Source of the DNA: Epithemia pelagica
Lineage: Eukaryota; Bacillariophyta; Bacillariophyceae; Surirellales; Surirellaceae
NCBI GenBank assembly: GCA_946965045.2
Contig: OX337231.1
Coordinates: 186,001-250,000 of the forward strand
Reading direction: 5' to 3'
DNA length: 64,000 bases
The position numbers and the translations under genes are program-made. The notes below the pieces were generated by a model. That model worked only from the letters and a program-made list of their open reading frames with translations. It was not told the DNA's origin and made no database searches. Numbering within the stretch: position 1 is the first letter of the stretch; every line of letters begins with the position of its first letter. This document shows, in pieces, positions 48,600 through 59,466 of the stretch.

Positions 48600-50417
48600 A
48601 TGCAAGACTCTTTTAGAATTGGCTCATTCGTCCATATCCGCCTCCCTAAACAAGACGAAGAGACAACGACCATTGCCCGTTTGGACTACGCGGACGACGG
48701 CGAACTGGCATTGACACTCTTCTTTCCTCTTTTCCCCGACAAGGAGTTGACATGCCACCCGCCTCCCCCGGAACACGCCATCGACCCGATTGTTGATGGC
48801 ATCGGCAAGAACAACGTTGAGTTATACCGTTCTGGGATACAGATCAAACAATTCCCGTCCTTTATCCTGCTTTTGTATTCAACATCGAAGAACTGTCGCA
48901 TCCCCAAAATGCATGGGCCTCCGGAATCCGGAATGCGCAACGTTTACGTTGTTCGTTTCAAACAAAGAAGAATCCAACACGTCCCTAAACTTGTTCCCAT
49001 TCAACCATCGGACGTTCTTTGTTTCCCTACCAACTCTATTGCTCCGGACGACGAGTCCCTTATCATATGCCACAGATGCTATCACAAGAACGTATGGACT
49101 GGCCTATATCTTCTCCGAAAGGCCATTAGCAAAGTCCTAAACAGACGACGCAGAGTTTCAGAGAAGCACCAAGTTGTCCAGACATGTGGAATAGGCCTTA
49201 TTCCTTTGGAGGTATTCAATTACATCCATGTATTGGCCAACTCGTCTGTCAAGTCACTAACTTGTCATTATTGTTCCTCTTCAGAGTCGTATTTGCACAT
49301 TGACGAAAACCTCACTCGTCGCAAACTCAAGTTCGAGTTTGAGCAAGGTGTCATGCGCTTTGTGTCCTGCGACGACCTGGACATTCTCCGCCAGTTCCTC
49401 GGTTTGGGCGGCGTATATGGTTCTCCGGAAACCCGACCTACATTAGCGGAATCGAAACACGGCCATACTCTCAAACGGGGTCACTCATTGACCCTCGTCC
49501 AAGCATCTAAACAAGACGACGAGACACCTTTCAAACGCCGTTCCAAACAGCAACGAGTTGACCTAATGTTCTCTCCAACACAGGTTCGTGTCACAGTTGC
49601 TTATTCGCGTTATACTTTTGATACCTTTCGATCTACTGGACGACTAAAACATGATCCTCCTACTCCTCATCTCCAGGCTATCTTAAGCAAACAAAAATAC
49701 AACGAACGACCCGATACTGTATTCTGTCCCAAGAGGAACTCCTCTCCTGGACATTCCTCATCCTCAGGAGGACCATCAGAAATTTCAGGTGGTCCTGATT
49801 CTCTCGATGCCTCGGACAAGGATAGAAAACCCCCGGCTAACGACGACACGTTCCATAAAATTTTGGAGATGTCTATGAATGACTCTGAAGACGACGAGGA
49901 TGATAGTGTGCATGACCCCCATGTTGCAACCACCATTCCTCCTGATACCTGCTCTGACAAAACAGACAACAACGATTCGAAGGAAGCCCTTGATTACACA
50001 ACCAATCAAAACGAGACTGCTTCACAAGAACTAGTTCTAAGTCCTATTGATGAACACGTGAAGGTTCAGGTCGGGGATACGACCATCTACGTCAGCGACC
50101 AGTTCTATGACCTCAAGTCTGTCTTCGAAGTATCTTTCATCTTGAAGCCGTCTTCGGACAAACGATTCCTTGTACGCGAGAAAACCACTGGTGCTTGGTT
50201 TACGACAACTAAGGCGGCATCGTTTGTATCTCATCGTCCTCGATTTGGACCCAAATACAACCACGAAGGAACCTTACCTGCCGACGCAGGTCCATTCTAC
50301 GTCTGCCAGGTTGTTGCTGGTTCAATGTACCGAAAGGAAATTGATGTGTCCCAACAAACTATCATTATCAAAGAACACTCTGACGAATTCGTTACCAAAC
50401 TACAAGACTTCAACTAG
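48600..50417 (+). CDS. Unrecognised 605-residue protein of the convergent cassette
   Basis: An intact ORF from the ATG at 48600 (MQDSFRIGSFVHIRLPKQ) to TAG. I do not recognise it. The N-terminal 150 residues look like a beta-rich domain with slight resemblance to BAH folds (FVHIRLPKQDEETTTIARLDYAD). Two Cys pairs follow: CHRC near residue 156 (ICHRCYHKNVW) and CHYC near 220, which could bind zinc. A Ser/Asp-rich linker (about 360-480) leads to a second folded region (about 483-590, VQVGDTTIYVSDQFYDLKSVF, AGPFYVCQVVAGSMYRKE). Its 3' end lies 30 bp from the 3' end of the decayed minus-strand gene. Its base composition is more AT-rich than the neighbouring genes. A mobile-element or viral-type origin is my best guess. 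Confidence 0.7.
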   Translation: MQDSFRIGSFVHIRLPKQDEETTTIARLDYADDGELALTLFFPLFPDKELTCHPPPPEHAIDPIVDGIGKNNVELYRSGIQIKQFPSFILLLYSTSKNCRIPKMHGPPESGMRNVYVVRFKQRRIQHVPKLVPIQPSDVLCFPTNSIAPDDESLIICHRCYHKNVWTGLYLLRKAISKVLNRRRRVSEKHQVVQTCGIGLIPLEVFNYIHVLANSSVKSLTCHYCSSSESYLHIDENLTRRKLKFEFEQGVMRFVSCDDLDILRQFLGLGGVYGSPETRPTLAESKHGHTLKRGHSLTLVQASKQDDETPFKRRSKQQRVDLMFSPTQVRVTVAYSRYTFDTFRSTGRLKHDPPTPHLQAILSKQKYNERPDTVFCPKRNSSPGHSSSSGGPSEISGGPDSLDASDKDRKPPANDDTFHKILEMSMNDSEDDEDDSVHDPHVATTIPPDTCSDKTDNNDSKEALDYTTNQNETASQELVLSPIDEHVKVQVGDTTIYVSDQFYDLKSVFEVSFILKPSSDKRFLVREKTTGAWFTTTKAASFVSHRPRFGPKYNHEGTLPADAGPFYVCQVVAGSMYRKEIDVSQQTIIIKEHSDEFVTKLQDFN

Positions 50418-50447
50418 TATTTACCATACCTATATAGTGTCATTGTT

Positions 50448-53400
50448 CTATTCACTCTCGTCGTCACTCATTACGTTGTCATCCTCAGAGTCGGCCTCTT
50501 CTGATCCTTTGTCTGCAAGGCTCGAAGATTCCGATTCCGAATCATCTTGTCTGTTGTACATCTTGTAGGCCAAATTACGAATTGCTTCGTCCAATGATTG
50601 CTCGTATAGGGAGTTCTTGCCTATAGTGTAGTCAAATTGGAGTTCCACTCGTTCGTCCTCAGCTCCCATTGCAACTTCAGATGGACGATCACTTATTAGC
50701 TGTCCAAACTCAATCGTTCCCCCGAGGTTTCTTACCCAATCACGAGTATTCTCTCTCTCTTTGACAGTCAATCCTGTCACTGCGGTACGAATGTCTTCTT
50801 CCGTATATTTGCCCATGAAAATAGTTCTCCGCTGTACCCAACAAGCCATGGGCAGGAGTCTCGATTGCTTACCCCGACCCTTGTTCACCGAGCCACCCCT
50901 TTGAGTCCGATTGAAGAAGTAGGTCTTGAATGCGCTATTAAAGGCTTCCCACCCTTGTTGCGAATGTACGGAAAGGTTTCTCCAATGTTGAAGGTATTCC
51001 AATAAGTGACCCGACCCCATCATGTGCCCATAGTTGGTGATACCATCGGAACCATGCAGGGTTATCCAGTCCCTGAACCAAAGATCGGCGCTACTCTGGA
51101 AATCCCAGATCTTGTCGTCAGAGAAAGGAGTTCTCTTGCGCAACTTGGTCATTGCCTCCGCATAGTGCCCAACAGACTCTGTCCATAGCTCCATCTCTGC
51201 ATCGTTGTCAATACACAGTTCTACGATCCTATGTATCCCAGTCAACAGTGCCCTCACTTGAACGTTGTCTAACTTCAGAATCCCAATCTGCTTCTTGTCG
51301 TCATTGAATGGTACACTGGAAGGATTTGATTCAGTCCCAAGCATCTCTCTGTTCACCCTTTTTTCAATCTCATTCTTTAATGCGTTACAAGCTTGCAGTT
51401 TGCTCGATTTACAAGAGTCGTTCATCCATGACAACGAACCCTTCTTTGCATTGGTGAAGCCGTCCTTGATACACATCGTGAGTATCTTGATACCGAGTCT
51501 TATTTCCATGTGAAGGATGCATGGAACAAGGTCCATCATCATCGCAAGGGCCGACGTGGCATTTGCTTTGCCAAACTTTTTCACGGCTTTGGACGCATCG
51601 TGGTACGTCCATTCCGATACGTGTTGCAAGAAGAGACGAGCCTGTCGTTCGATAAGAGAACCATCGAAAGACAGGTCTCTTAGGGCAAGATCCTCTGTGA
51701 GATATGTCGAATACTTTTTCCTTTCGGCACGAGTCGCTTGACCGATATTGAAGTGGATAGATGTCAGATTCCCTCCCTCATTCTCTCCGTGGGGGAGTCG
51801 CGGGTCACCTTGTACTGGAATGTTGGACTCCTCCCAAATGTTCTCGATCTCTTTTGATATTTCTGGCATATCTCTCTCGAATCTTTTCAATTTGGCTCAA
51901 AGAGACTTGAGATGCTCTGGCGTACACATCTTTATATGCCTGCACTCCCAGTCCGGGATGGTGTCATGGCCCATTGCATAACACCAGTTACAGAAGGTCT
52001 TTTACCTCTGACGTTCTTTTTCTTCTCTTTTCCCATGATACAAACAAGAGGAGTAACGTCATTCCTCGATGACGTTAGAGGATTGCTTTGGTCATTGAAG
52101 TTTATTCCGGCCATCGTGATGGAATGCTTCTTTGATAACGTGGCACCATCAAGAGTTTGGGCCATTAGTAGATTTCGTTCTTTTGCTTCTTCCACGACAT
52201 CACGGGCCATGACAATTTCGCGCGTCATATCAGCCGGTCTGAAATAGAAGCCTTCAGACCCGTCATTGCTGTCTCGTATCATCTTGAATGGGATCTTTAT
52301 ATTGCCAAAGGATTCTATCAGGGCGGCCACCTGTTTGAGTGAGCTTGAACTCGGTATCATTGTGCGTAGGTGTTTTTGGCCGTTGGTTTCACAACGGCGT
52401 AGTATCTCTATTCCTTCGAAATTTAGAACTCCCCCAGCGAGGTCCATCACGCGGAGAAAACGGAAGGGAGTGAACAGATGATTGCGCATGTAGGTCTTGA
52501 ACTGCCGTACAAATTGGTCCTGTAGTTGTCCATCATGGATTTTCGATTCGATCAACATGTCAGCAAGGAGCTGAAAGAATTTGTCTGTTCTTTTACTGTT
52601 CATGGCATGGTTCTCCACGCTTTGCTTGATCACATCCTTGATATACAAAACAATCTCCTTTGCACGTTCGTTGTCAGTACAGGACGGAGGAGGAAGCCGT
52701 CCATATTAAGCAAGATCATCTTTCCTTGCCTTCTCAATAGTACGAATACGATCGTCCTTGGCTCGGATATTGACTTCCAATGCCTTATTGCGACGTTCCT
52801 GTTTTCAAATCTTGTCTTTCATTTCGACGAGGCGTTCCTTGAGTAGATCAATGCGGGCTATGAGAAGATCCTTTTCTCTTTGTGGTGAGAGGGGTAGTCG
52901 AGATATTGAATTGGAGATCCTTTCGAGACGGGGAGAGCGTGAAGGGGATCGTATGGCAGCGTCTGTTGTAGACGTCCGTGAGGTGGTTGTTTGCGACAGT
53001 AGGAACGATGGGGACGTGTCTTTGGTGGGATTGGTTTGTGCGCCATCAGAATTACGACTGCCTTGAACAGGGGAGGCTTCTTGTGCAGTCGAGAATGGGG
53101 TTCTGACAGTTGTAGACGCAGTGTTCAATGAATCAATTTGAGAAGAAGCATCGGTCCGGAAAATTACTGTTTGTTGACGAGCCATCGGAGATGGATTCGT
53201 TCTTACACTAACAGTAGGATTCGTGGATTGTGGACAAGTTGTAGAAGCATCAGTCGTTGCATTGCTTGTCTGAGACGGTCTCGTTTTGTCTTTGTCTTTA
53301 TTGTTGCCAGTGCTGGGAGATTCGGAAGGGTCTTCTTCATCATCCTCCATTGCCGTTGTCAAAATGAGGGCTTGTTTATGGCGATGGGTTTGTTGTATAG

Positions 53401-53986
53401 GTGAAATAGGCCTGCAGATTGTGTTGTCAGTGACATTGTTGCCTTGCGGATAGATTGCTGTTGTAAGAACTGCAGCATTTGCATTGACCATATTGGATGT
53501 GGTGGTGACTCGAGCTTTCTGTCCTCGTGGTTTGATGGTTTTTACTCGGTGAGTTGGATACCCAACACTGGTATGGTGGGACCTGACTGTCCTGTTGACA
53601 TAAATAGAAGGATTGTTCTTTTCATATTCATCCGCATCGAAACAATTGCTGCAGAATTTGAAACCACGGAAAATTTGGTAACGGTAGCTGCCAAAAACAG
53701 AACAAGGTTTGGTTGTGGACTTCTTGAATTCTCTGCAGATTTGGGATATCCTCTCTCGTTCGTCATATGATACAGCCAGAGAGTTGCCTTCTGATGAAAG
53801 TCTCCTAGACCGGGTTTGTTGGTTGGGAGAGGGAGGCTTCTTTTTGATCCGGGCTTGTTCAGCTTCTGGGATGAACTTTTTGGCAAATTTCGGGATGGGT
53901 TGTGACGGAGGTCGGCCTGGCTTCTTCTTGGACCTTGAAGGAGGACGTTTGGGAGAGGCTTTCTTGTTCTTGTTACGGGTCTTCAT
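50448..53986 (-). pseudogene. Decayed gene of about 1,180 codons, DNA-binding-like, cassette partner
   Basis: Three open segments line up as one broken gene: 53986-52805, 52648-51932 and 51890-50448. The first two share one frame interrupted by TGA (52805-52807) and TAA (52706-52708); the sequence between (KQERRNKALEVNIRAKDD) continues the coiled coil before it. Near 51995 a one-base shift is needed to read FCNWCYAMGHDTIPDWEC, a zinc-finger-like block, then TGA (51897-51899) interrupts HLKSL-AKLKRFERD. Each stop is one C-to-T step from CGA or CAA (inference). The N-terminus is very basic with an AT-hook-like KKPGRPPS near residue 22, and a Cys pair FCSNCFDADE follows. The last 450 residues are helical and end in an acidic Ser-rich tail. 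I recognise no transposase triad or polymerase motif. Function unknown. Confidence 0.65.
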
Positions 53987-54694
53987 TGTAGATAGATGCT
54001 ATTGTCATGATGGACTGATTGTTCGTTCGAATGCAAAAAGATGAGGCCAGTTTGGGATCGTCCAAAATTCTAAAAAGAGAGATTAAAGTACGATTAATGT
54101 GCGATTGGGGGGTAATGTAGATATTAAGGAACGTATATTTTTTCCCGTTGAAACACGCCGGTCGATGTGCGGATCAGTCGGTGAGCCACAAATTTGGTGA
54201 AATTTTGGGGGGGCCATTTCGAACGTAAAATGCTCGACAAAACAAGATCGACAGGTGTTATTTTCTGTGTGATTTAGATTCTCCATGTTTTAAAATGTCT
54301 AAATGTATCGGACCATAACACTCAACGGCAATCGGTTTGGTCCGGAATGCCGTTGCAAGGGAGATGGTCGGATTTGGCCAAAAATATTTAACAATTTGGG
54401 GTTTGGGGGTTCAGTACAAATTGAGGCTATAGTGATTGTGTCTCTTTCTGAGGGAAATTCTGGTCGCTTTTGAGGGACGTCAGCATGGATTGATACAGCA
54501 GTGCTCGTATTTGAATCTTTGTGACAAGATCTATAGATATACTCCTACTAGAGACAAAAGCTATCTTAGCTACCGTTTGACTAATTCCATTCAAAGAAGT
54601 CAACCCTTGGTCAAAATCAGGTCACGTCAAGTCAGACTTGGGCCGGTGACGTGATCCTTGGGCACACCGACTGTCAAACACTGCTCGGAAATAG

Positions 54695-54728
54695 AGACAC
54701 GTCGTACCTTCTGTCGTAACAATGTCTC
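54695..54728 (-). repeat. Dispersed repeat, copy 2
   Basis: 34 bp exactly matching the reverse complement of 41233-41266. Looser similarity continues to about 54655 (ACTGCTCGGAA; CACACCGACTGTC). Confidence 0.85.
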
Positions 54729-54824
54729 TTTCCGTTTCACAAAAGCGACCAACAATTTTTTACGCGACTTAATCTGCAAAAGCATTCGCTTCAGAGTCGC
54801 TTGAGATGGATTCGACAAGAACAC

Positions 54825-54985
54825 GTCATTCGCAACAACAATGCAAAACAGCATACAAAAAAAGGATTCTCGACATCATCCTCCATCATCAACGTACAAC
54901 AGAAAAAGATCTCATTCTCCCTGCCACCTCTGTGCATAGACAAAAGCAAAAGAGAGCGCAAGAGATTGAGAGAGAAAAGGTCGAC
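54825..54985 (+). repeat. Right copy of a diverged direct repeat
   Basis: The partner of 48005-48165. It covers the possible 5' UTR, or N-terminal extension, of the P450 gene. Confidence 0.6.
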
Positions 54986-55039
54986 AATTATTGGTTTGTT
55001 ACCACAACATTCGTTCGAGCCATTTGCCGCCCGTCCATC

Positions 55040-56899
55040 ATGCCATTCTCCTCTTCTTCCCAGTTGTCATCCTCCTGGATGACCAGCACACTAATGGCCA
55101 CGGCCACCATGGCCGTGGTGGCCACCACTGGGGTGATATGGACCTGGTATTCGTCGTCGTCTTCGTCTCCAAACAATGAGGACAACAAGGACGACATTAC
55201 CACCGCCAAAAAGCTCAAGGGCGTCGTTCCCGCTGGTCTGCCGGCCATGGTCCCCTGGTACTTGTGTTGGCCCTTGGGGGGTCGGTGGATGTGGGAATTT
55301 CTCGCCTTGATTCGGGCCGGCGGTGTCCCCGGTATGGTGCGGCGGCGGCGCTATCAAACGAATCATCACCATTATACCTTTTCGATTCACTGTCTCAATT
55401 TTGTCAGCGCGATACCCAGCACGGTGCCCCGCATTGTCATTTCCCATTACGACGATGTCCAGACCGTCTTTGCCAAGCAACGCAAATTGGAATTGCCCCT
55501 CACCTTTCCGTCGTCCTTGACGCGCATTCATGGACGACACAATTTGCAAGAATTGTCCGGATCCAATCATGCCGTGATGCGCAAACTCTTTTCCAGTCTC
55601 TTGTCGCCCCGGGCCCTCGACGGATTTTTGCCCCACATTCTCGATACCTTTACCCGGTTTTGGCAGCACGTGTACACCGAAACGCAACAACAGAACAACA
55701 ACAAGGACACGACGAACGACAAGACGATTATTTTTCGCAACCACATTCGGCAATTTCAATTTGAATTAATGGCCAAGATCTTGTACGGCATGGATGTGGC
55801 CGAGGAACCCGACTTGGTCCATCGGTTGCAACGCAATTTTGAATTGGAAGATGCCGCCCTCTTTGCTCCCTTGACCTCGGCCACCTTTCGCGACGGCCTG
55901 GCGGCCAGTCAAGAAACGCGAGGCATTTTGTGGCAACGCTTTCAAACCATTTTGCAACAAGCCCAACAGGACCACAACAACAACAACAACAAGAACCAGA
56001 CGAACAAGAAAGCGTCTTCGTCCGACCAGGAATCCTTGCCGCCGATTGGCAATGCCTTTCAAGCCATTGCCCAAGCCGTGGTGGAAAGTGGCAAGGCCAC
56101 GGACGACGAAACCCTGTTGTCGGCCATTCAAGACAATTTGTTGCTCTTGCTGGAAGCGGCGCATGGGACCACCATGTACGTCACCACCACCATTTTGTAT
56201 TACTTGTTTCATCCCAATCATGCTGCCGCCCTCCAACGCGTTCGAAGCGAATGTCAGCACTTGATGGACAAGAACGACAAGACGGTACAGCCAACGGTCA
56301 GTGATCTCAAGGATGGGTTGCCCTTTTGCGACGCTGTCATTCAAGAAGCCCAACGCTTGTGTCCCATTGTTGGCTTGATTGTCTTGTACATGAGTGAGGG
56401 CAAGGTGATTGAACTTCCCAAACGACATTTACCAGCCAACCAGCAAAAGGACAACATGTGGAGGCTCGAGGGTCCCCTGGTACTCAAACTCATGTCGGAT
56501 CATTGGTATCGCGATGAACGGGCCTTTCCCAACGCGGACCAATTTTGTCCGCAACGATGGATGCCATGCAGCAACAAGCACTATCCCGACGATGGCCAGG
56601 ACATGACCGACTGGGCGCCCAGGACCTTTGCTCCCTTTGGCGGTGGAAACCACATTTGTTTGGGCATGCACTTGGCCAAACTCGTCCTCAAGGCCAATAT
56701 GTTGTGCCTGGTACAAGCCCGAGTGCCCAGTCCCAACAATACAGACTCGTCGTTGTGTTCCCTCAAGGTGGTCTACGATCCCCAAAAGGTCTTTGTCCAA
56801 AATGGAGTCTTTCCCCAATTTGAAATCAAGGACGGCATGCCCTGTCAAGTTGTGGCCGACGAAGAAGCATCTAAGGAAGAACCAACCAAAAAATCATAA
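55040..56899 (+). CDS. Cytochrome P450
   Basis: I chose the ATG at 55040 (619 residues) because a membrane anchor follows (TLMATATMAVVATTGVIWTWY). An in-frame ATG at 54806 would add 78 polar residues that fall in a repeat shared with non-coding DNA at 48.0 kb. P450 signatures in order: the I-helix oxygen-binding motif EAAHGTTMYVTT near residue 372, the K-helix ExxR in IQEAQRLCP near 435, FCPQRW as the PERF-like motif near 500, and the heme loop APFGGGNHICLGMHLAK with the Cys ligand near 538. It is therefore a heme-thiolate monooxygenase anchored in the ER. The I-helix Ala/Gly is only partly conserved. CYP family and substrate cannot be told from the sequence alone. A Lys/Asn/Gln-rich loop near residue 310 is a low-complexity insert. 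Confidence 0.92.
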   Translation: MPFSSSSQLSSSWMTSTLMATATMAVVATTGVIWTWYSSSSSSPNNEDNKDDITTAKKLKGVVPAGLPAMVPWYLCWPLGGRWMWEFLALIRAGGVPGMVRRRRYQTNHHHYTFSIHCLNFVSAIPSTVPRIVISHYDDVQTVFAKQRKLELPLTFPSSLTRIHGRHNLQELSGSNHAVMRKLFSSLLSPRALDGFLPHILDTFTRFWQHVYTETQQQNNNKDTTNDKTIIFRNHIRQFQFELMAKILYGMDVAEEPDLVHRLQRNFELEDAALFAPLTSATFRDGLAASQETRGILWQRFQTILQQAQQDHNNNNNKNQTNKKASSSDQESLPPIGNAFQAIAQAVVESGKATDDETLLSAIQDNLLLLLEAAHGTTMYVTTTILYYLFHPNHAAALQRVRSECQHLMDKNDKTVQPTVSDLKDGLPFCDAVIQEAQRLCPIVGLIVLYMSEGKVIELPKRHLPANQQKDNMWRLEGPLVLKLMSDHWYRDERAFPNADQFCPQRWMPCSNKHYPDDGQDMTDWAPRTFAPFGGGNHICLGMHLAKLVLKANMLCLVQARVPSPNNTDSSLCSLKVVYDPQKVFVQNGVFPQFEIKDGMPCQVVADEEASKEEPTKKS

Positions 56900-57831
56900 T
56901 CTAGTGTGTGTGGGAATGGTGTTTTGATGGCATGTCGAAACAAACAGTATGTGTTCACGGTGGCGACTGTGGCACACGTACATGGTTCATGATCCTTTCT
57001 CTCTCTCTTGTGTATTCCGAACGTGACATTCCAAATACAATGAATAGAAGAACAAACATATAGTTACATTTAACTATCCTAGTATTGCAAGCTCGGACGG
57101 TGATTCTCTGTCTAGGATAGTGGTGGTTTTCTCAACAGAACCACAGTCATTCCGAGAGTCTTTTGTGTCCGGAAGCCAATCGCGGTACAGTGGTTCGTCA
57201 GGCACCGATTCTTCTTGCTGTTTGGCTCTGAGAGAACAAGGGCACTCTCGACCGGCCATATCCTTGGGGGATGATTGCCATGGAATCAAGACGACATGGA
57301 TTCCATGCACTTTGATAAACAAGGCTGGAACGACCCCGTGATGGAAGAGTGACGACTCCTCAAGCATAATATATTGATTAGTCAAACCAAGCAACGACAA
57401 GGGGTGTGGACCAACAATCTGTCATCCAATGGCATGATCATCCTTTTCCAATTGATCAAATGGAGCCGCAATGAGTAACTATTCCTATCTACTCCTAGGA
57501 GCAGGAGTGCTGTTCGGAATAAAACTATGGAAACTATCCGCTTCCAGACTTTGGAACCGCGACTGGAGGTGCAGGCGACACACGCGAGGCGACCACCCGA
57601 GCAATCATCCAATGGTCACACAAAAAGGCAACGACCGTCCGTTGAATGCCGAAACTTTCCAGATTGGAAGACTGCTGGAATCGACTCCTACATCCCATAA
57701 TTCTTGTGTTGCTGCAGTCGGTCTGGTTCCAAAAAAAAAACGAGAGAAAGCCACAATATCAACCAACCAACGCAAAGCACGAGAGAGTGACTGGCTCTCC
57801 AGAGAGAGAACAAGAACAAGACAGAATCATC
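56900..57831. other. Intergenic, 0.9 kb
   Basis: Between the P450 stop and the glycosyltransferase start. The stretch at 57569-57595 (GGCGACACACGCGAGGCGACCACCC) resembles GCTGCACGCGAGGCGACCACTCC near 47932. No credible ORF was seen. Confidence 0.45.
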
Positions 57832-59466
57832 ATGTCACCACCCTCACTCGCTCCACAGTCACAACCACGACGATCCATTCAAGTATCCTTGTCACACCGA
57901 TGGCTGATTCGCAGTCTTCAACTGGCCGTTGGATTCCTCATTCTCGCCTGTTGGTATGCCAATCTTCAAACGTCGGTTCAGTTGAATACAAGTCTTTTAT
58001 CGGATTCGCAGCAGCATCGCAACGCCTTCTTGTTGTTGGAGGATACTACCAACAAGAACAAGAAGAACCACCAGATGCACGAGAACAAGGAACCCTTTTC
58101 ATCATCATTTCCAGTTGGGTCGAATGCCAAACCCCAAACCGAGGGCGACACCACCAACAAGAACAATACCAGCAAGAAGAACCGCACCAGCAGCAGCAAC
58201 CAAACCACAACCCCCATGCCTCAACACGATTCCAAGCTCTCCTTGGTAAAGCAGCAGCAGCAGCAACAACAACAACAACAACAACCGCCTGCGGCATGGC
58301 ACTCCTCCATTCCCAATGACCACAACCGCTCCAACGATAAGGACAAGGACGACGACCACCCTCCCAACACCCACAAGATCGACAATACCACCATTGCCAC
58401 CAGCAATACGAATTCGGTCCTAGAGTTTCGAGAATTTGAACGCCATGCCGGTGTCGTGATTGCCACCAAAATTCATGGACCGCAATACCTCATCTTGTTG
58501 CACCAATCCCTGTGTCTGTTGCATCAAGCCTACAACCATCGCGTCTTGTACGATATTGTTGTCTTTACCACCGAACCTTTGAATGCCACACAGATTGCCA
58601 CGACTCAAGCCTTGGTGGCACCCGCCAAACTCACGGTCGTGGTGGACAATCGCGGTTCCTTGCACGACGAAATTGCCGCCCTGACCCCCCTTCGACGGCA
58701 AAAATTTCTCGAGCGGTGCAATGTCACCAATCCCCAAAATTTGACGTGGTGGTCCGAGTGTCCGGGTCGCATTGCCTACAATTGGCAAGCAGAATTTCGG
58801 GCCTGGCACTTGTGGACGCATCCCGCATTGGCCGCGTACCAGACCATGCTGTGGATGGATACCGATGGCTTTTGTACGCGAGTTTGGAATCGCGATCCCG
58901 TGGCCGTCTTTTTGCAACACAATCTCACCATTTTGTTTGACAATTTTCCACGGGGCAAAGTCCAAGGTCCCGCCGTCCACAATCGCATTTACGACGCCTT
59001 TGAACAATCCGTCTGTCGCATTCGAGTTGTCAACGGGAAACTGGCCACGACGACGAAACGAAACCACCGAAACGCGTGTCCCCGTGCCCAATTGCATTCC
59101 ATTCATGGATTTTTTCATATCACCAATCTCAACTTTTATCGCAGTCCGGCTGTCCAACACTTTTTGGAAAGGTGGATTGGCGATTGCTTTTTGTGTCGGG
59201 AATTTGACGATCAAGCGGCCGTCACCTTGCCGGCCGCTGTTTGGACACCGCACTTGGCCTGGGATATGCGATGGCACAATGTGTCGCTCCAAGTCTTTCA
59301 CAATTACAAGCTCGATGGCAAAGATCAAGCGGTACCCGCGGGATTTCTCAAGTATTGGAAAACACATGGTCCCACCCAGTTTCCCCAAGCCTTTGTGGGT
59401 TCCACTAATGACACCAACAATCCGAACAACTGGATCAACAAGTGTCCCATTCTGGCGGGCGGATAA
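57832..59466 (+). CDS. Type II membrane glycosyltransferase with a DTD motif
   Basis: The ATG at 57832 gives 544 residues (MSPPSLAPQSQPRR). One membrane helix at 24-42 (WLIRSLQLAVGFLILACWY) is followed by a Ser/Asn/Lys/Gln-rich stem with a poly-Gln tract near 143-155. The catalytic domain begins near 205 (FERHAGVVIATKIHGPQYL). YNWQAEFRAWHLWTHPALA near 315 and the metal-binding-type MLWMDTDGF near 342 are followed by HSIHGFFHITNLNFYRSPAV. The aromatic block before the acidic motif and the overall order resemble the KRE2/MNT1-type alpha-mannosyltransferases (GT15), or related nucleotide-sugar transferases. I am sure of a glycosyltransferase-like fold but only moderately of the family. A Golgi location is likely from topology. 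Several N-x-S/T sites fit a lumenal domain. Confidence 0.65.
   Translation: MSPPSLAPQSQPRRSIQVSLSHRWLIRSLQLAVGFLILACWYANLQTSVQLNTSLLSDSQQHRNAFLLLEDTTNKNKKNHQMHENKEPFSSSFPVGSNAKPQTEGDTTNKNNTSKKNRTSSSNQTTTPMPQHDSKLSLVKQQQQQQQQQQQPPAAWHSSIPNDHNRSNDKDKDDDHPPNTHKIDNTTIATSNTNSVLEFREFERHAGVVIATKIHGPQYLILLHQSLCLLHQAYNHRVLYDIVVFTTEPLNATQIATTQALVAPAKLTVVVDNRGSLHDEIAALTPLRRQKFLERCNVTNPQNLTWWSECPGRIAYNWQAEFRAWHLWTHPALAAYQTMLWMDTDGFCTRVWNRDPVAVFLQHNLTILFDNFPRGKVQGPAVHNRIYDAFEQSVCRIRVVNGKLATTTKRNHRNACPRAQLHSIHGFFHITNLNFYRSPAVQHFLERWIGDCFLCREFDDQAAVTLPAAVWTPHLAWDMRWHNVSLQVFHNYKLDGKDQAVPAGFLKYWKTHGPTQFPQAFVGSTNDTNNPNNWINKCPILAGG

Larger units (their letters stand above)
53987..55039. other. Intergenic, right flank of the cassette and 5' region of the P450 gene
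   Basis: The part from 54000 to 54430 is AT-rich and probably the promoter side of the decayed gene. It contains the 34-bp inverted copy of 41233-41266 at 54695-54728 and the right diverged repeat at 54825-54985. An ATG at 54806 is in frame with the P450 gene. Confidence 0.5.
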
